Source: Cytidiella melzeri
Lineage: Eukaryota; Basidiomycota; Agaricomycetes; Polyporales; Irpicaceae
DNA length: 64,000 bases
Assembly: GCA_022592445.1 (NCBI GenBank)
Contig: JABYQR010000014.1
Span: 62,001 to 126,000 of the forward strand
Reading direction: 5' to 3'
Position numbers and translations under genes: made by a program. Every line of letters begins with the position of its first letter. Position 1 is the stretch's first letter. The notes under the pieces are model-generated. The model worked only from the letters and a program-made list of their open reading frames with translations, was not told where the DNA came from and searched no databases. Shown in pieces: positions 1 to 12,295 of this stretch.

Positions 1-2086
1 CTTCTTCTTCCTCGCATCTTCACCCCGTTCTTCTGCTCGTTTTTTCTCCTCCGCCTCCTCCGCCTCCATCTTCCGCAGTTTCTCCAATTCCTTTTCCCAC
101 AGCGTGTCCACTCCGAACACACTTTTCGTATCGCCCGCCCCACTAGGCTGATTCCCGACGCCTAGATATGCAGAGCCCCTCGGCGCCCCTGGTATCTCCT
201 CGTCGAAGGTTATTAGGGTTTTCGCGTTCGCAGAGTTACGGCGCATAAGCCCGTTGTCTCCTGGAGACTGTGTGGTGTCCGCACGAACTAGAGCAGAGAC
301 GGGTCGTTGTTTGAGGGACTCGGGATCAATCAGAGTACTAGAGCGCTTCAGCTGCGTGCGGGCCATCATGGATGGTCGTTGATCACCTGTGAATACGCTG
401 TAGGTGTGGAGTTGGTAAGCGTTCGGAGATATGTATAGTGACCGTGTGTTGAAACTGAACAGCACTCACCGCTGCTTTCCTTTCATCTCTGCCTTTCTTG
501 CCTCCAAGTCATCAATAAGACTCTTGCCATACAGTTTACCTGCAGGTCGCCTGTCTTTCTTCATCTGTTCAAACTCGTCAGCGTCCGTGACCTCCAGCGT
601 CGGCATTTGCGGATGTATGGACTGTACATCAGGTACTTGCACCTGTTCGCCTTCTTCCTTTGCCCGTTGCAGGCGTTCGTCGATGTCCGTGTAAGCAACA
701 TCGCGCTGGCCGTCCACCATAAGCGAATTGCGGAAAGTAAGCTGCGACAGCGTGAGACTGGCGCGAGGATTGGGCGTGAAGTACCCGCCTCCACCAGTAC
801 TGCTGTTGGACAGAGGCGGAGACAAAAGATCCATGACAGAATTCCTTGCGTTACTCCTGGCAGCGGCAGGTAAAGGAGGTCCGTCCTGGGTTATCTGGAA
901 GCCGTCCCTCCCTTCCTGAGGTACTGCTGGCGTAGTCGGTGCAGAACCCTGTAGTGGACTGGGCATTACGAGCACTTTCGGCCGCATGAGTTCCAGACGA
1001 GAGTACGGTCGGTCGCGTCCGGGTTTGGGACTTATCATGGAGATGGAGTCTTCTGGTCGTGGCGAGTCGTCGCCGAGCATCATCGTGCCTAAAGACGCGT
1101 TGGAAATGACACGACTGCGCCGTGACTTTGGGTCGAATCGTGAAGCACGGTCCGGAGAAGGTGGTCGGACAGAAAACGGATTTGAATTTACTGCCCCGTC
1201 AGGAGCATCATAAGCCAGACCCCCATCGTCCTCTTCTCCTAGAGCGGTTGGGAACGGTACCCCAAAGAGCGGCGGTGCGGTTGGTATGCCATCAATCAGT
1301 GCATGCCCGGAAGATTTACGACGGTGTTGCATAAGAGCAGGATCCGACGGCTGAATATTAGGAAAGTCAAGAGCGGTGCCTATTGAATACCGCCTGGTAT
1401 TTGAACTTGGAGCTGGAGAGATAGAAGTGCGGGCATCGGGGAAAGCATCTCCAGCACCAAGATCCATATCATCTCGCGAGGAAGAGGTAAGAAAGGGAAT
1501 GTTGCCCATGCTCATAGTACGCGTCGACATGGGTGGTCTTGTTCGTACAGGAGAATTTTGTAAAGGAGGGTGCGGATTCGGTAGAACACTCGCTGCATCG
1601 GATTCCTGCCGCTGCAATCTCTTCCCCTTCTTCTTGGTTTTTTCATCGAATGCATCCAAGCCCCATGAAGCGAGGTCTACCTCTATCTCTTCCCCCGTCG
1701 ATCCGCCCTCAATCGTAGAGTCTCTGCCGAAAGGGTTTCGGAGATTGTCTACAGAAGCTATTGACTTGCGATAGGCAGAATCGAGCGTGGACTCGCCATT
1801 AGTCATGCTCCTACGGCCACCATGGTTGAAGTCGGTTTCCGAAGGAAGTGATACGCCCAAGAAATCTGTGTTCCGTTGCTGGAGAGGTTGTCTAGACGGC
1901 AGATTGCGTCGCAAAGCTCGGAAGATGGCACTTTCTTCTGCAACCTTGCGAGGCTGTTCTGGCGGTAGATATTCGTTGTCGTATTCTGGCCGGTAGATGG
2001 TCAATCTACTGCGTTGGCTGGTTGACTGGCGGAGGGCACTCACCGATGAGGGCTTTGGCAAGTTGCAGCCTGGAGAACTGGGCCAT
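1..2086 (-). CDS. Unrecognised Ser/Pro-rich protein, 3' end beyond the window
   Basis: The minus strand carries a long open frame from about 2131 to 470. A 72-nt intron (469-398) splices in phase to a second exon, 397-1, which is still open at the window edge. The product is rich in Ser, Pro, Arg and Gly and looks mostly disordered. The last visible part (about 125-1) becomes a Glu/Lys/Arg-rich likely coiled coil. No known domain was recognised. The start is unsure. The only good ATG near the 5' end is 2086-2084; it gives a 14-codon exon that can splice (GTGAGT at 2043-2038, acceptor near 1938) in phase into the frame, but the 106-nt intron would remove sequence that also looks coding. It diverges from the ER Hsp90 gene across about 630 bp. 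Protein-coding status is well supported; function is not known. Confidence 0.65.
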
Positions 2087-2719
2087 CTCTGTGTGAGCTG
2101 ATCAGACGGTGCAGGTTTGGTAGAGTAAGACAATGACAGAAAAGTCAGAACGTATGTGTTGTGTAAAGAGCGACATAAGCTTGAGAGCTAGCAGAGGCCG
2201 GCGGCGTAGGTTGGCAGTAAAGCACTAGACGGGGGTGCGTTCCAGCCACGTGGTAGATTGACGCTACACCAGTAGTACTCTCGTCCTCGACCACCACAAC
2301 ATCGTGCTAATGTGCTTGAGCGTATAATTGGCAAGCAGGCTGCGTCGACGAGTCTACGATAACGAACTATCGCCAGTATTCGGTGAAGTAGTAAGGAGAA
2401 CTGCACAAGGTCGCGATGCAACTTTCCGAGCTACATCTACAGCAATTGCTTCCGACTGTAACACAATATCGCGTACTATAGAGACCGCAAGTACATGTAC
2501 AGGTCATGAGACACAGCGAGCACGTCGACAGCTGCATGTGGGAGATGCGGGAGGTGGTGGTAAAACTCCGAGCCAGCACAGCAGGAGGTTGTTGCGACCG
2601 TCGTGACACGTCAGTACTTCTCGAAAACTCGACCGGCCCTTGTGTACATAAAGCTCTGACTTGAGAGCCCTGTCTTTCTCCCACCTCCAAGTTCACCGCC
2701 CTGGTGTCGCACTGAAGCT
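2087..2719. other. Intergenic region between divergent genes
   Basis: This region lies between the start of the left-edge gene (minus strand) and the ER Hsp90 start codon. Short open frames on both strands have no recognisable product and no consistent splicing. It presumably holds both promoters. No clear TATA box or repeat was seen. Confidence 0.6.
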
Positions 2720-5700
2720 ATGCGGGTCGTCACCACCCTCCTTCTCTCCTTCACGATCCTTACCACATCTCTGCTTGCGCTTGCAGCGGACGGCGCGCAG
2801 AAGCACGACTACCAGGTGCGCTACGTTTCTGTTACAGTTGCTCTTCCCGTCTCATAGACTCCTATATTGCTACGTAGAGTGATGTAGCTCGTCTGCGCAA
2901 GATTGTCATCAACAGGTATGTTTGCCATGCAGTCATTTCCGAGCGCAACCTGACTCAGAGTCACAGTCTGTACTCGCACCGAGACATTTTCCTTCGTGAA
3001 CTCATCTCTAACGCCAACGATGCCCTTGAGAAGTTGCGAATTACCTCTCTTACCGACAAGCAAGTGCTGGATGGCGCGGAGTATTTCAACATCACCATAA
3101 CGGCCTTCAAGGATGAGGATGGCACGGCCAAGTTGGTCATTAGGGATACAGGAATTGGCATGACACCGGACGAACTGACCAAGAACCTCGTAAGTCTGAT
3201 GGAAACTCTTTTGCGCAGAAAAGACTAATGTTAGTACCTAGGGAACGCTTGCCAAGTCGGGCACGTCTGAATTTTTGGCCAGAGCTGAGAGCACCGAAAC
3301 CACCAACACTGGCAATCTCATCGGCGCCTTCGGTCTCGGTTTCTACAGCAGTTTCCTGGTCGCCGACAAGGTCTATGTCGCTTCCATCGCCGCCCCGTCT
3401 GCTAAGAATCCCAACCCCGCCCAATACGTGTTCAGTTCCTCCTCTGAGGAGAGTACGTTCGAGGTATACCCAGACGAGCGCGGTAACACCCTCGGACGCG
3501 GTACAGAAATCACGATGGTTCTCAAGGACGACGCTGTGGAGTACATTGACACAGTGAAGCTCTCAGAGTTGGTTCACAAGCACTCTAGTTTCTCCACAAC
3601 CTTCCCCATTTACCTCTTTACGCAGAGGACTGAAGAGGTCCCTGTTGAAGAGGAGGAAACCACACCGGAGCTTGTCGATAAGCCACTCGAGTCTTCCGAA
3701 GACGATGACGAAGAAGCGATCGTTGAAGACGCTGAGGAACAACAACCAGAGCCAGAGAAGGCAAAGAAGATGAAGTCCATTACAGTAGACGAATGGGTAC
3801 ACCTCAACTCCCAGCCTCCCATATGGACGCGGTATGTTTAAAGGCGCGTTCAGCTTTAACACTTGTTCATGATACATGAAACTTCAGGGACCCAAAGACT
3901 GTCACCGACGACGAGTACATTCAATTCTACCAGGCAACGTTCAAGGACCAGCAGAAACCTCTCGCGTGGCACCACTTCTCCGGTGATTCCGGTTCTGGAA
4001 CCGCCTTCCGCGCCATCCTCTTCATCCCCAGCCATCTCGATGACACATACTGGCAGAATCCTCTCCAGAGCGCTGCAAAAGATATTCGACTCATGGTCAA
4101 GCGTGTCTTCATTACGAGCGACTTGGGAGAGGATGCATTGCCCAAGTGGGCGAGCTGGGTCAAGGTCGTTGTAGATGGTGTGTAGTACTCACATTGGTAT
4201 ATCCACACATCAGCTGACTCCTTATCGTAGCTGAGGACCTTCCTTTGAATGTCTCCCGTGAAACCCTGCAATCGAGAAAGTTTCTCAAGCAGATTCAGTC
4301 CATTATCGTCAAGCGTCTTCTCCAGACCCTTCAACGTCTTCACGAGAACCCAGATGACGACCTCGAGTCGTGGCAACTCCATCACATCTACAATAACGTC
4401 TTCAAGCTTGGTGCTGTTGAGGACACGAAGAACAGGGAGAAGCTGGCATCTATTGTTAAACTGCCGACGACCCAGAGAAATGAGTCGACTCTCAACCAGG
4501 TCCGTCAAAGATTTGATTTGACTTCGTCATACATGAGACTCATATATGGCACAGTACCTTGAGAACAGGAAGGAGGGCCAGACGCAGGTCCGTAGCTCGC
4601 TTGGGCACAAAAGCTCTACGAACTGAACAGACACTTTCTTGCAGATTTTCTACCTCGCTGACATGGGCAAAACCCCCGAGGATCTTGCCAAGAGTGTCTT
4701 CATCGAGAAGCTCCACGCTCGCGGATACGAGGTCCTTTTGCTTGGCGAACCTCTCGATGAGGTATTCATACAAAATGTCGGCCGTTGGAAGTACGTCAAA
4801 GCTACATCCACGTGAACTATGAGGATTTACTGTTTTCTAGGAAACTATCCTTCCAGGACGTTGCCAAAGCCGGACTGAAATTCGGTGACGAGGAGTTAGA
4901 CCCCAAGGAGGACATTGAGCGATTCAAACCATTGATGGAATTCTTGAAGAAGGAGACTCAGGGTGCCATTCGTGATGGTGAGCGCATTGTGTCGAGATGT
5001 GCACATACAGCTTTGATTCTGATCTCGGCTATAGTCGTCGTTTCGAACCGTCTCGTCACCAGCCCATGCGCCATTGTCGCCGACGCCTACGGTTACACTG
5101 CCAACATGGCCAAGCTGCTCAGTAAGTGCAAATTACCATGTCTACAGTGACGAGCGGCTGACAAGCGGTGAAGACTCCCAACAGAAGTCTGGATCTACTG
5201 TGGTTCACGACTATGCCAAGAGGCTGAGGACCTTGGAGATTAATCCCAAGTCACCTCTCATTCAGGGTCTGCTCAAACGTGTTGAACAACTCCCCTCTGA
5301 GGAAGAGGAGCGCGATCTTGAGGCAGAGGATGAGATCAAGGAGGTTATTTCTGTTCTCGTTGACAGTGCGCTCGTGCGGTCAGGATTCGAGGTAACCAGT
5401 GCTAACGAGTAAGCCCAGTTGCTACCTTCCCGGCCTTCGATAACTCATGCGTCTCCATAGTTTCTTCCAACGCATGGACCGCATCCTCCGCCGCTCTCTG
5501 GGTGTGTCCGAAACCGCGCCAACTGACGATAGAGTGCGCCCTGCACCTCCAGTCGCCCAAGAGCCTCTCATTGACGAGGAGTTTGATTTCGACGACTCTC
5601 ACATGCAACTTGACCCTGAGCTGCTCGGTTTGAAGGTTGGAAAGCCTGTCTTGAAGGATGGCGAAGAGGATCCGTTCAAGAATGAGTGGAAGAAGCCAGT

Positions 5701-5752
5701 CGTTGATGATAGCGAGTCGGCGCAAACGCCGGTTGCTCACGACGAGCTATGA
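2720..5752 (+). CDS. ER-lumenal Hsp90 (GRP94/endoplasmin-type) with HDEL tail
   Basis: Hsp90-family ATP-dependent chaperone of the ER lumen. Twelve exons join in phase: 2720-2815, 2878-2915, 2967-3189, 3242-3831, 3888-4177, 4231-4499, 4555-4587, 4645-4790, 4841-4977, 5035-5121, 5174-5408, 5461-5752, giving 811 codons, the usual GRP94 length. The first 20-odd residues form a hydrophobic signal peptide (MRVVTTLLLSF...). The N-terminal ATPase carries the ELISNANDAL helix, DTGIGM, and a lid ending IGAFGLGFYSSFLVADKV. An acidic linker (runs of E and D, about 3640-3760) precedes the middle domain (WTRDPKTVTDDEY). The C-terminal dimerisation region carries FFQRMDRILRRSLGV. The protein ends in HDEL, the ER retrieval signal. 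Exon 7 is only 33 nt. Together the signal peptide and HDEL separate it from cytosolic Hsp90. Confidence 0.95.
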
Positions 5753-6194
5753 GTCTTGTCCTCTGTGCGGTATTTAATGATGTATAGTATATTGAAATGG
5801 GATGGTCTCGACTACACATTCTCAGTGGGCACTGTGTTGCGAGCACCTTTGTTCCAAACAATTTATTCACACATGTTTTGTTTCTCAGATGCCGTTTTTA
5901 ACTTAGAGCTTGAGAAATGAGAATAGAGTTCAGGAGGCAGGAGGATACGCCTCTTTTGACACGTTCATGAATATCTCCACGAGCGACTCCGTTATCCTCA
6001 AAGCAGAAGTGCACAGACGCCGGCGACGCGTTTGGACACGGTCACGTGCTCTCCCGATCCAGATGAGCGGCTTGAGCGAAGAGGGATGCATCGACTGTCA
6101 TCGTCTCAGCACCGAAGAGGAGTCCCCGGCGGAATGGCGTCGTCGCATACAACCCTTGTCTGCTACCTTCATCCTCCTTTCCATCGCAGACACC
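5753..6194. other. Intergenic region upstream of photolyase
   Basis: About 440 bp between the Hsp90 stop and the chosen photolyase start. An in-frame upstream ATG at 6064 and open sequence back to 5910 mean that the photolyase N terminus could be longer. Otherwise nothing was recognised. Confidence 0.5.
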
Positions 6195-8406
6195 ATGCTC
6201 AAACGTTCTCGCAGTGTCACTCCTCCTCTGGCCGTCTTCGAGACTCGGAGTGCGCATAGCATCAAGAGGACACACAATGATGTCAAGTTTTTGCCAAACA
6301 AGATCGCATCAACCGAGAACGCAGCTAAAGCCGACCAGAATCCTCCTTTCAAGCTCCTTACGAAGGCCATGCTTTCGCCGGTTGCATCGCCAGTCAAGGG
6401 AAATGCAGTTGTGTATTGGATGAGAATGCAGGACATGAGAGGTGACATAGCTTCACCGCGCGTACTATTACCGTCTGACCTGTGTACAGTGCGAGATAAC
6501 CGTGCTTTGAGTCTAGCTTCGCTGGAGGCTGTCAAGTCTGGTCTACCGCTCATTGTTTTGTTCGTCGTCAGCCCTCAGGACTACATCGCTCATGATAGGA
6601 GTGCGCGGAGAATCGACTTCACACTGCGGAATCTTGAGTGTATCAAGGTAACCGCCATGTCTTTGCGCATTGCAATCAGCAATTGCTGAAAAGGGACGCA
6701 GGACACTCTCGGAGACATGCACATTCCGTTTTACACTGTCACACATATGCTGCGCAAGACTTTACCGGAGACCATCATGTCTATATTGCAGAGTTGGAAC
6801 GCTGTCCACCTTTTTGCAAATATTGAGCATGAGGTGGACGAGCTGCGCCGTGATATTCGCGTGTGCGAGCTCGCGAAGGAGGAGGCGAAAGTCAAATGCT
6901 CTTTCGTCCATGACAAATGTATACTCGTACCTGGCACTGTTTTGACGAAGGAAGGCAAGGGTTATACGGTAAGAACTATCTACCCACGGCAGGCCGTACT
7001 CAAGCCAGGTGAATGCTTCGCAGGTTTATTCGCCCTTCCTACGGTCCTGGCTTCTTCATCTTACCGATCAGCAGGACTTTATAAGTTCTGCACCAGATGT
7101 GCAACCCAATCAGCCGGCTGTGCGTGATCACATCGTCTTAGGGCGGCTCTTCAACAGTGCCATTCCGAAGTGCATCGCAGGCTTTGAATTGGCAAAGGAA
7201 GATGCAGACACTATTCGAGAATGCTTCCCCGCTGGAGAAGATGCAGCTTACGAAGTTCTCAGACGATTTTTGCACACCAAAGCGCGCGCATCACAACTCG
7301 GTGCAGTTGATCCTCTACGTCCTGGGGTTAGCGCAGCCAAGGACTCTACGAAAGACAGCAGGATAGGCAAGTATAAAGATATGAGGGACCGAGTTGAGCT
7401 GGATACTACGAGTCGCCTAAGGTAGGAGTTTAACACTTCAGTCACCGCAATCGATGACTGCTGAAATTGCGAATAGTCCCTACCTGGCAGCCGGGGTCAT
7501 TTCTGCTCGGGCATGCGTGAGAGCGACCATGGAATTAACGGGCAACAAAGCCAAGAAAATTGATGCCAGTCGGGATACCGGTATTGGAAGATGGGTGCAG
7601 GAACTCGGTTTGTATCTTCTGACGCGGATGTGGGCTATTCTCATCATGCTTTACCGATAGCTTGGAGGGACTTCTACACACATGTCCTCGCCTTGTTCCC
7701 TCGAGTGTCTATGGGTCGCCCGTTTCAGGAGAAATTTTCGAATGTATCTTGGGAAACTAATGAGGCCCACCTCCAGGCCTGGAAAGACGGAAGAACAGGC
7801 GTACCCATAGTCGACGCCGGCATGAGGCAAGCGAACAAGATGGGATGGATGCACAATCGTCTTCGAATGATTACAGCAATGTACCTCACTAAAGATCTTA
7901 TGATAGATTGGAGGCTTGGGGAAAAGGTGCGTTCCATCACATTATCACATCGCAAAAAAGTAACCGTACACCATGTGTCTGTGGTGGCAGTACTTCATGG
8001 AGACTCTGATAGATGGAGACTTAGCTTCGAACAACGGAGGGTGGCAGTGGAGTGCCAGTACGGGTGTCGACCCAGTCCCTTACTTCAGGATTTTCAATCC
8101 GTACACTCAAAGCAAGAAGGTTTGATTGACATCCATTCTCTGTGACATAACGTCAATAATCGGCATTTTAGGCGGATCCGACCGGAGACTACATTCGATA
8201 CTTTGTACCCGAACTCTCCAAGGTATACGGCGACGGTGAGTACATGTACTCAAGTGCTTATGTTGGCTTAACAACCATCACGCGCAGACATTCACAATCC
8301 CCCGGCGAAGCTGGCGGACAAGTTGGGCTATGCTTTGCCTTTAGTCCGTCACGACGAAGCGCGTCAAAGGGCCATCAGGCGGTACAAGAATCCTGGTGAT
8401 GAGTGA
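6195..8406 (+). CDS. PHR1: Deoxyribodipyrimidine photo-lyase (class I CPD photolyase)
   Basis: Flavoprotein that uses blue light to split cyclobutane pyrimidine dimers in DNA. Nine exons are phase-consistent: 6195-6441, 6490-6647, 6702-6968, 7024-7421, 7477-7607, 7661-7926, 7991-8119, 8172-8235, 8288-8406 (592 codons). An N-terminal basic and disordered leader of about 70 residues precedes the antenna-binding alpha/beta domain ([18 protein letters not shown]). The FAD domain follows: [42 protein letters not shown] sequence (here [12 protein letters not shown]), and [20 protein letters not shown] near the end. That last motif is typical of class I CPD photolyases rather than animal cryptochromes or (6-4) enzymes. 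The start at 6195 has the better ATG context; 6064 is an in-frame alternative. The stop GAGTGAGTGA also resembles a splice donor, so one more short exon cannot be excluded. Confidence 0.93.
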
Positions 8407-8894
8407 GTGATTGATGTGCGTTTCCTGGAGGCGGGCTTGGGCAGTGCAGTTGGTCATCACCGTATCCTTACGTGGAAACCAACAATGTTCATTACAGTGT
8501 TCGGCGGCACAAAAAAGTGGTGATGGTTCGAAAGCGGTGAGCTTTGACTGTGAACGACATGTGATGAACACGGCAAGACGAGGAACGGATGTGGTGCCAT
8601 CTTCATGTCATGGCTGAGCACGCTTGCAACCTGAACCATTGAACTGATGTGCGTAGTCCGTTGCAGAGACCGCTGACTTGAATACATCAAACCTGCGCGT
8701 CCACCGACTATGCTGTCCTTGTTGCTACACTAACGCTCATTGTCAAGTGTAGTCATGTGCAGGGTGATAGCAGGGTAGTCTCTGCATACGCGCTGTTTAT
8801 AAACAACGCGCCCCCTTCAACGTATCGACAAGCCCTCCGCATATCGGCAGTCGGCCGCTCTGGTGCTTGCTTGTCGTGGTCCTATGCTAACACG
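8407..8894. other. Intergenic region between photolyase and TPR-CHAT gene
   Basis: About 490 bp with no supported gene. Short open frames on either strand do not splice into the neighbours. It presumably holds the photolyase terminator and the TPR-CHAT promoter. Confidence 0.5.
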
Positions 8895-11800
8895 ATGTCC
8901 CTCCCATCGTCGTATGTGCATTGGAGCCAACCACACTCGCAGAGTGCTCATAGCTCAGTCGAGGTGGACGACGACACTAGCGAGTACTCGGATTCTAATA
9001 GCTCCATGTGCAGCGAGCTCATGTCCCCCGATGACGACGTGGTAAACGGTGCGCTTCTCATCATTCATTCGGACTTCGATGATACGAATTCACCAATTTA
9101 ATAGACGAGTTTCACGAAGAGGAGTTTTCGGGAATCCTTGCGCTTGCGGAGCTCGCCAGGGTATCTTTCGCATGTTCATCCCAGACAGCAGACCTCGAAG
9201 ACTACATAGCGTACCTTCGGGATGCTCTTACGGTCGCACCTCGTCGGGGACATGCGAGGGCAGATGTTCTACACACCCTCGCCCACAACCTCTACCTCTC
9301 CGTTTCCCAGCCGCGCTCACCAACGGAGGACTCGTTGAAGCGGCTTAACGAATCCATCCACTACCACCGTCTAGCTCTGCATTATCTCCCCGACGACGAT
9401 GAAGCTCGGGGGTTGTATGCTACGCGGTTGGCAGTCACGCTCCGCGAAGGGTTTGCCAGGTCGGGCAATGTAGAAGACTTACACGAGTGCATAGTCCTGC
9501 ACTCGGGAGTTCTCTCCCTTCGACCACTTGGACATCCTGACCGTTTGCAATCTCTCCTGAACCTCGCTAATGGCTATTTCACCCGCTTTGAATGCTTATG
9601 TGACGACGATGATTTGGAACAAGCCATCAGCTTCGACAACGAAGCCCTTGACCTTTTGCCCCCCAATGATTCGGAGAGACTTCCTTGCCTACTTTCCCTC
9701 GCTGCCGATCTGGGAGCGCGCTTTGGAAAGAACGAGTCTCAGGTCGATCTACAACGGTCGATGGCGTTGTATCAGGAGGCAATGCTGCTGGCAAAAACGG
9801 GTCAAGACAGCCTACGTATAGTGCTGCAGTTGGGGACCCTTCTGCTCACGCACTATCGTTTGAGCCGTGCGGTTGACGTCTTGGACCAAGCTATTGCCGT
9901 ATGTTCCAGGCAATTGACGGCAGAGAAGAATCTCTCTGAGACGGACAAGCTTCCTGCTGTCCGCCTCCTTGCGGATCTGTGCCTTACTCAGTACCTCGAA
10001 GGATCACGCGAGGCGCAATATCTCGAGAGCGCCGTACAATACTGCACTCAGTTCCTTCAATACCTGCCGGAGTTATCTTCTTCGTCAAATAGGCTCGATG
10101 CACTTTTGAATCTATCCTACGCACTGGCTGCTCGATTCTCCCGGTCGAAGGGACTGGAAGATATAAATCAGGCCATCCTGCTGTGCACGCAAGCAGCAGA
10201 GATGAGCTCTCCAGAGCACCCCCATTACTCTCGCTCACTTCGTGCCCTTGCGCGTAGTTTGGCTATCCGATATGAGTACGCCTCTGACGAACAGGATTTG
10301 CAACAAGCTCTTACACGATATGAAGAAGCTGTCGAGAACCCATACGGTCTTGTACGCGAGAGGATTTCTCACGGTGAAGAATGGGTAGCCTTGATATTTC
10401 GATACAGAGGGCACTCAGGACCACTCCTGGAAGCATACACGTCATTGATCTCCCTTCTTCTTCATCTTCTGTATTTTGAAGATGTCCATCAGCTTCATCC
10501 AGAAGATACAGCGACGGTCACACGGATCATGGCGGACGCCCTACATTGTGCTCTGGTCCTAGGAGACACCGCGAAAGCCATTGAACTCATCGAACAACGC
10601 CAGGAAGTCATTTGGTGTCCTCGACGTCTTGACGATGCTATTCCGTTTCCACTCCATCAGCGACTACATAACATCGCTCGCTCGTTGCTGCATGGTCCCC
10701 GCAACGATCAATCTCTGTCATTCTCTGTTCTCCGTGGTACGGGATATCGGAGTGGCGACATAGACGAAACCGCCTGTCGACATCGTAACCTTGTCGACGA
10801 GTTTCAAGGCTTGGTCCAGCATCTCCGCCAATATCCTGGACTTGCTGACTTTCTCCGGCCGATACAACTCACCGATTTCACCGCTCAGTTGGATCATGAG
10901 CCGGTCGTCTTGCTGATTGCTCAACCTCATTGCGCAGCTATTATCTGCCGCTCTAGCGGCGCTTCCACAATCTCGCTCCCTCTTCATACCGACGAGCTAA
11001 CGAACTTGGCTTCCGGATTCCAGGGGATGCAGCAAGGCATAGACGGAGCTACATATGGAGAATTAGCAGGGCGAATCTGGGAGGCTGTAGTGTGCCCTAT
11101 ATTAACATCGCTGGAGTACACGGTGCGTCCTAAATCTCATCCTCAATTCTTCGTCTGCAGTCTGAACATCCCCATCTCTAGACCATACCCATCCATAGAC
11201 CCAAACCTCGTGTTTGGTGGTGTCCTACAGGACCATTCACGTTCATTCCATTACACGCAGTCGGCGATTATCAAGCTGGCAAGCAACCAATATGCACATT
11301 AGACTACGTCGTATCCTCTTACACTCCATCCATCGCCGCTTTACGAAGCGCTGAACGCCACGAACTCAATCGATACACTCGGGAGCTTCTACTTCCAACT
11401 GCTCTCACTACTGATTTCCAACCGCTGCTATCCAGTGCAGACTCATTCCGCAAGGACGATACTCATGTTGTCCAAATTCCCTCGCCAACGAGTTCAGACG
11501 GGCTATCATTCTCTTTTGGCTTCAACAATTACACTTGCCACTCAGAAGGTCGAAGAGCCCCATTCATTCGTCTGACCGGCCCTCTTGACAACACCAAGGT
11601 GACTTCACCTGATGCTGACGATTCCCAGCTGCTTACCCATAGCGCGGCGTCCCATACTCCACCAAATTTGACTGAGCTCGCATCGTCACACGTAGCATTT
11701 GCGTTCCACGACTCTCAGAGTCTCCCAGCGTCCACAAACAACCTCATCTCTCGACTACCATTTGAAGGAACTCATGCAGGATTTGCTTTGCTGTCTAGCG

Positions 11801-12083
11801 GGTTCCACTCCATTATCAGCACGGTGCCAGGATGGTACGTACATACCCTGTTCTTCTAACCCGTATTGATAACCATTGTTTCTTTCACTGTAGGCAAAGT
11901 CTGCTGGACGCCAGCGATACTGCAGCTGTTATTGAACAAGTTTGCAAAGACATTGAGTCTGCGGACTCATCGGACCTTGACCCTAGTGTCGTTCCTTACG
12001 CTCTTGACAACGCTATCCGCAGCCTACGAAATAACGGCGTACCACTCCTTCGTTTGATACCCTTCATCCATATCGGATTGTAG
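8895..12083 (+). CDS. TPR-repeat protein with degenerate C-terminal CHAT domain
   Basis: Four exons join in phase: 8895-9048, 9105-11122, 11182-11834, 11894-12083 (1004 codons). The N terminus is acidic and Ser-rich. Residues about 80-420 are repeating helical units of the tetratricopeptide type seen in fungal TPR-CHAT proteins (for example RLQSLLNLANGYFTRFE, RLPCLLSLAADLGARFG, RSLRALARSLAIRYE). The C-terminal third matches a caspase-like CHAT domain: RVWWCPTGPFTFIPLHAVGDY, then DYVVSSYTPSIAAL, then GFHSIIST. The His motif may survive as NNYTCHSEG (usual form HFACHG). The catalytic Cys motif (usual LSACQTA) reads VAFAFHDSQSLP, with no Cys, so protease activity is doubtful. CHAT proteins are regulated cysteine proteases related to caspases and separase. 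The gene is unusual in having one 2-kb exon. It converges with the TXNDC9-like gene, 212 bp away. Confidence 0.85.
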
Positions 12084-12295
12084 TCTGCTGTTATACAATT
12101 CTCCCCGACTGTAGCCTAGACTATCCTGTGTCCTGTGTACTACTACTTACTTCGTCAATAGAATCTAGCGTAGAGTGTCATGGAGACGTCTAGGTGCACT
12201 CAGACTATGGCAAGATAGCAAAGGCGTGAGACATCGGCGATGATATTGCTTACGACAAGTATTGAAAAGCAACGAGTTCGAACTGTAGCGTGAGT

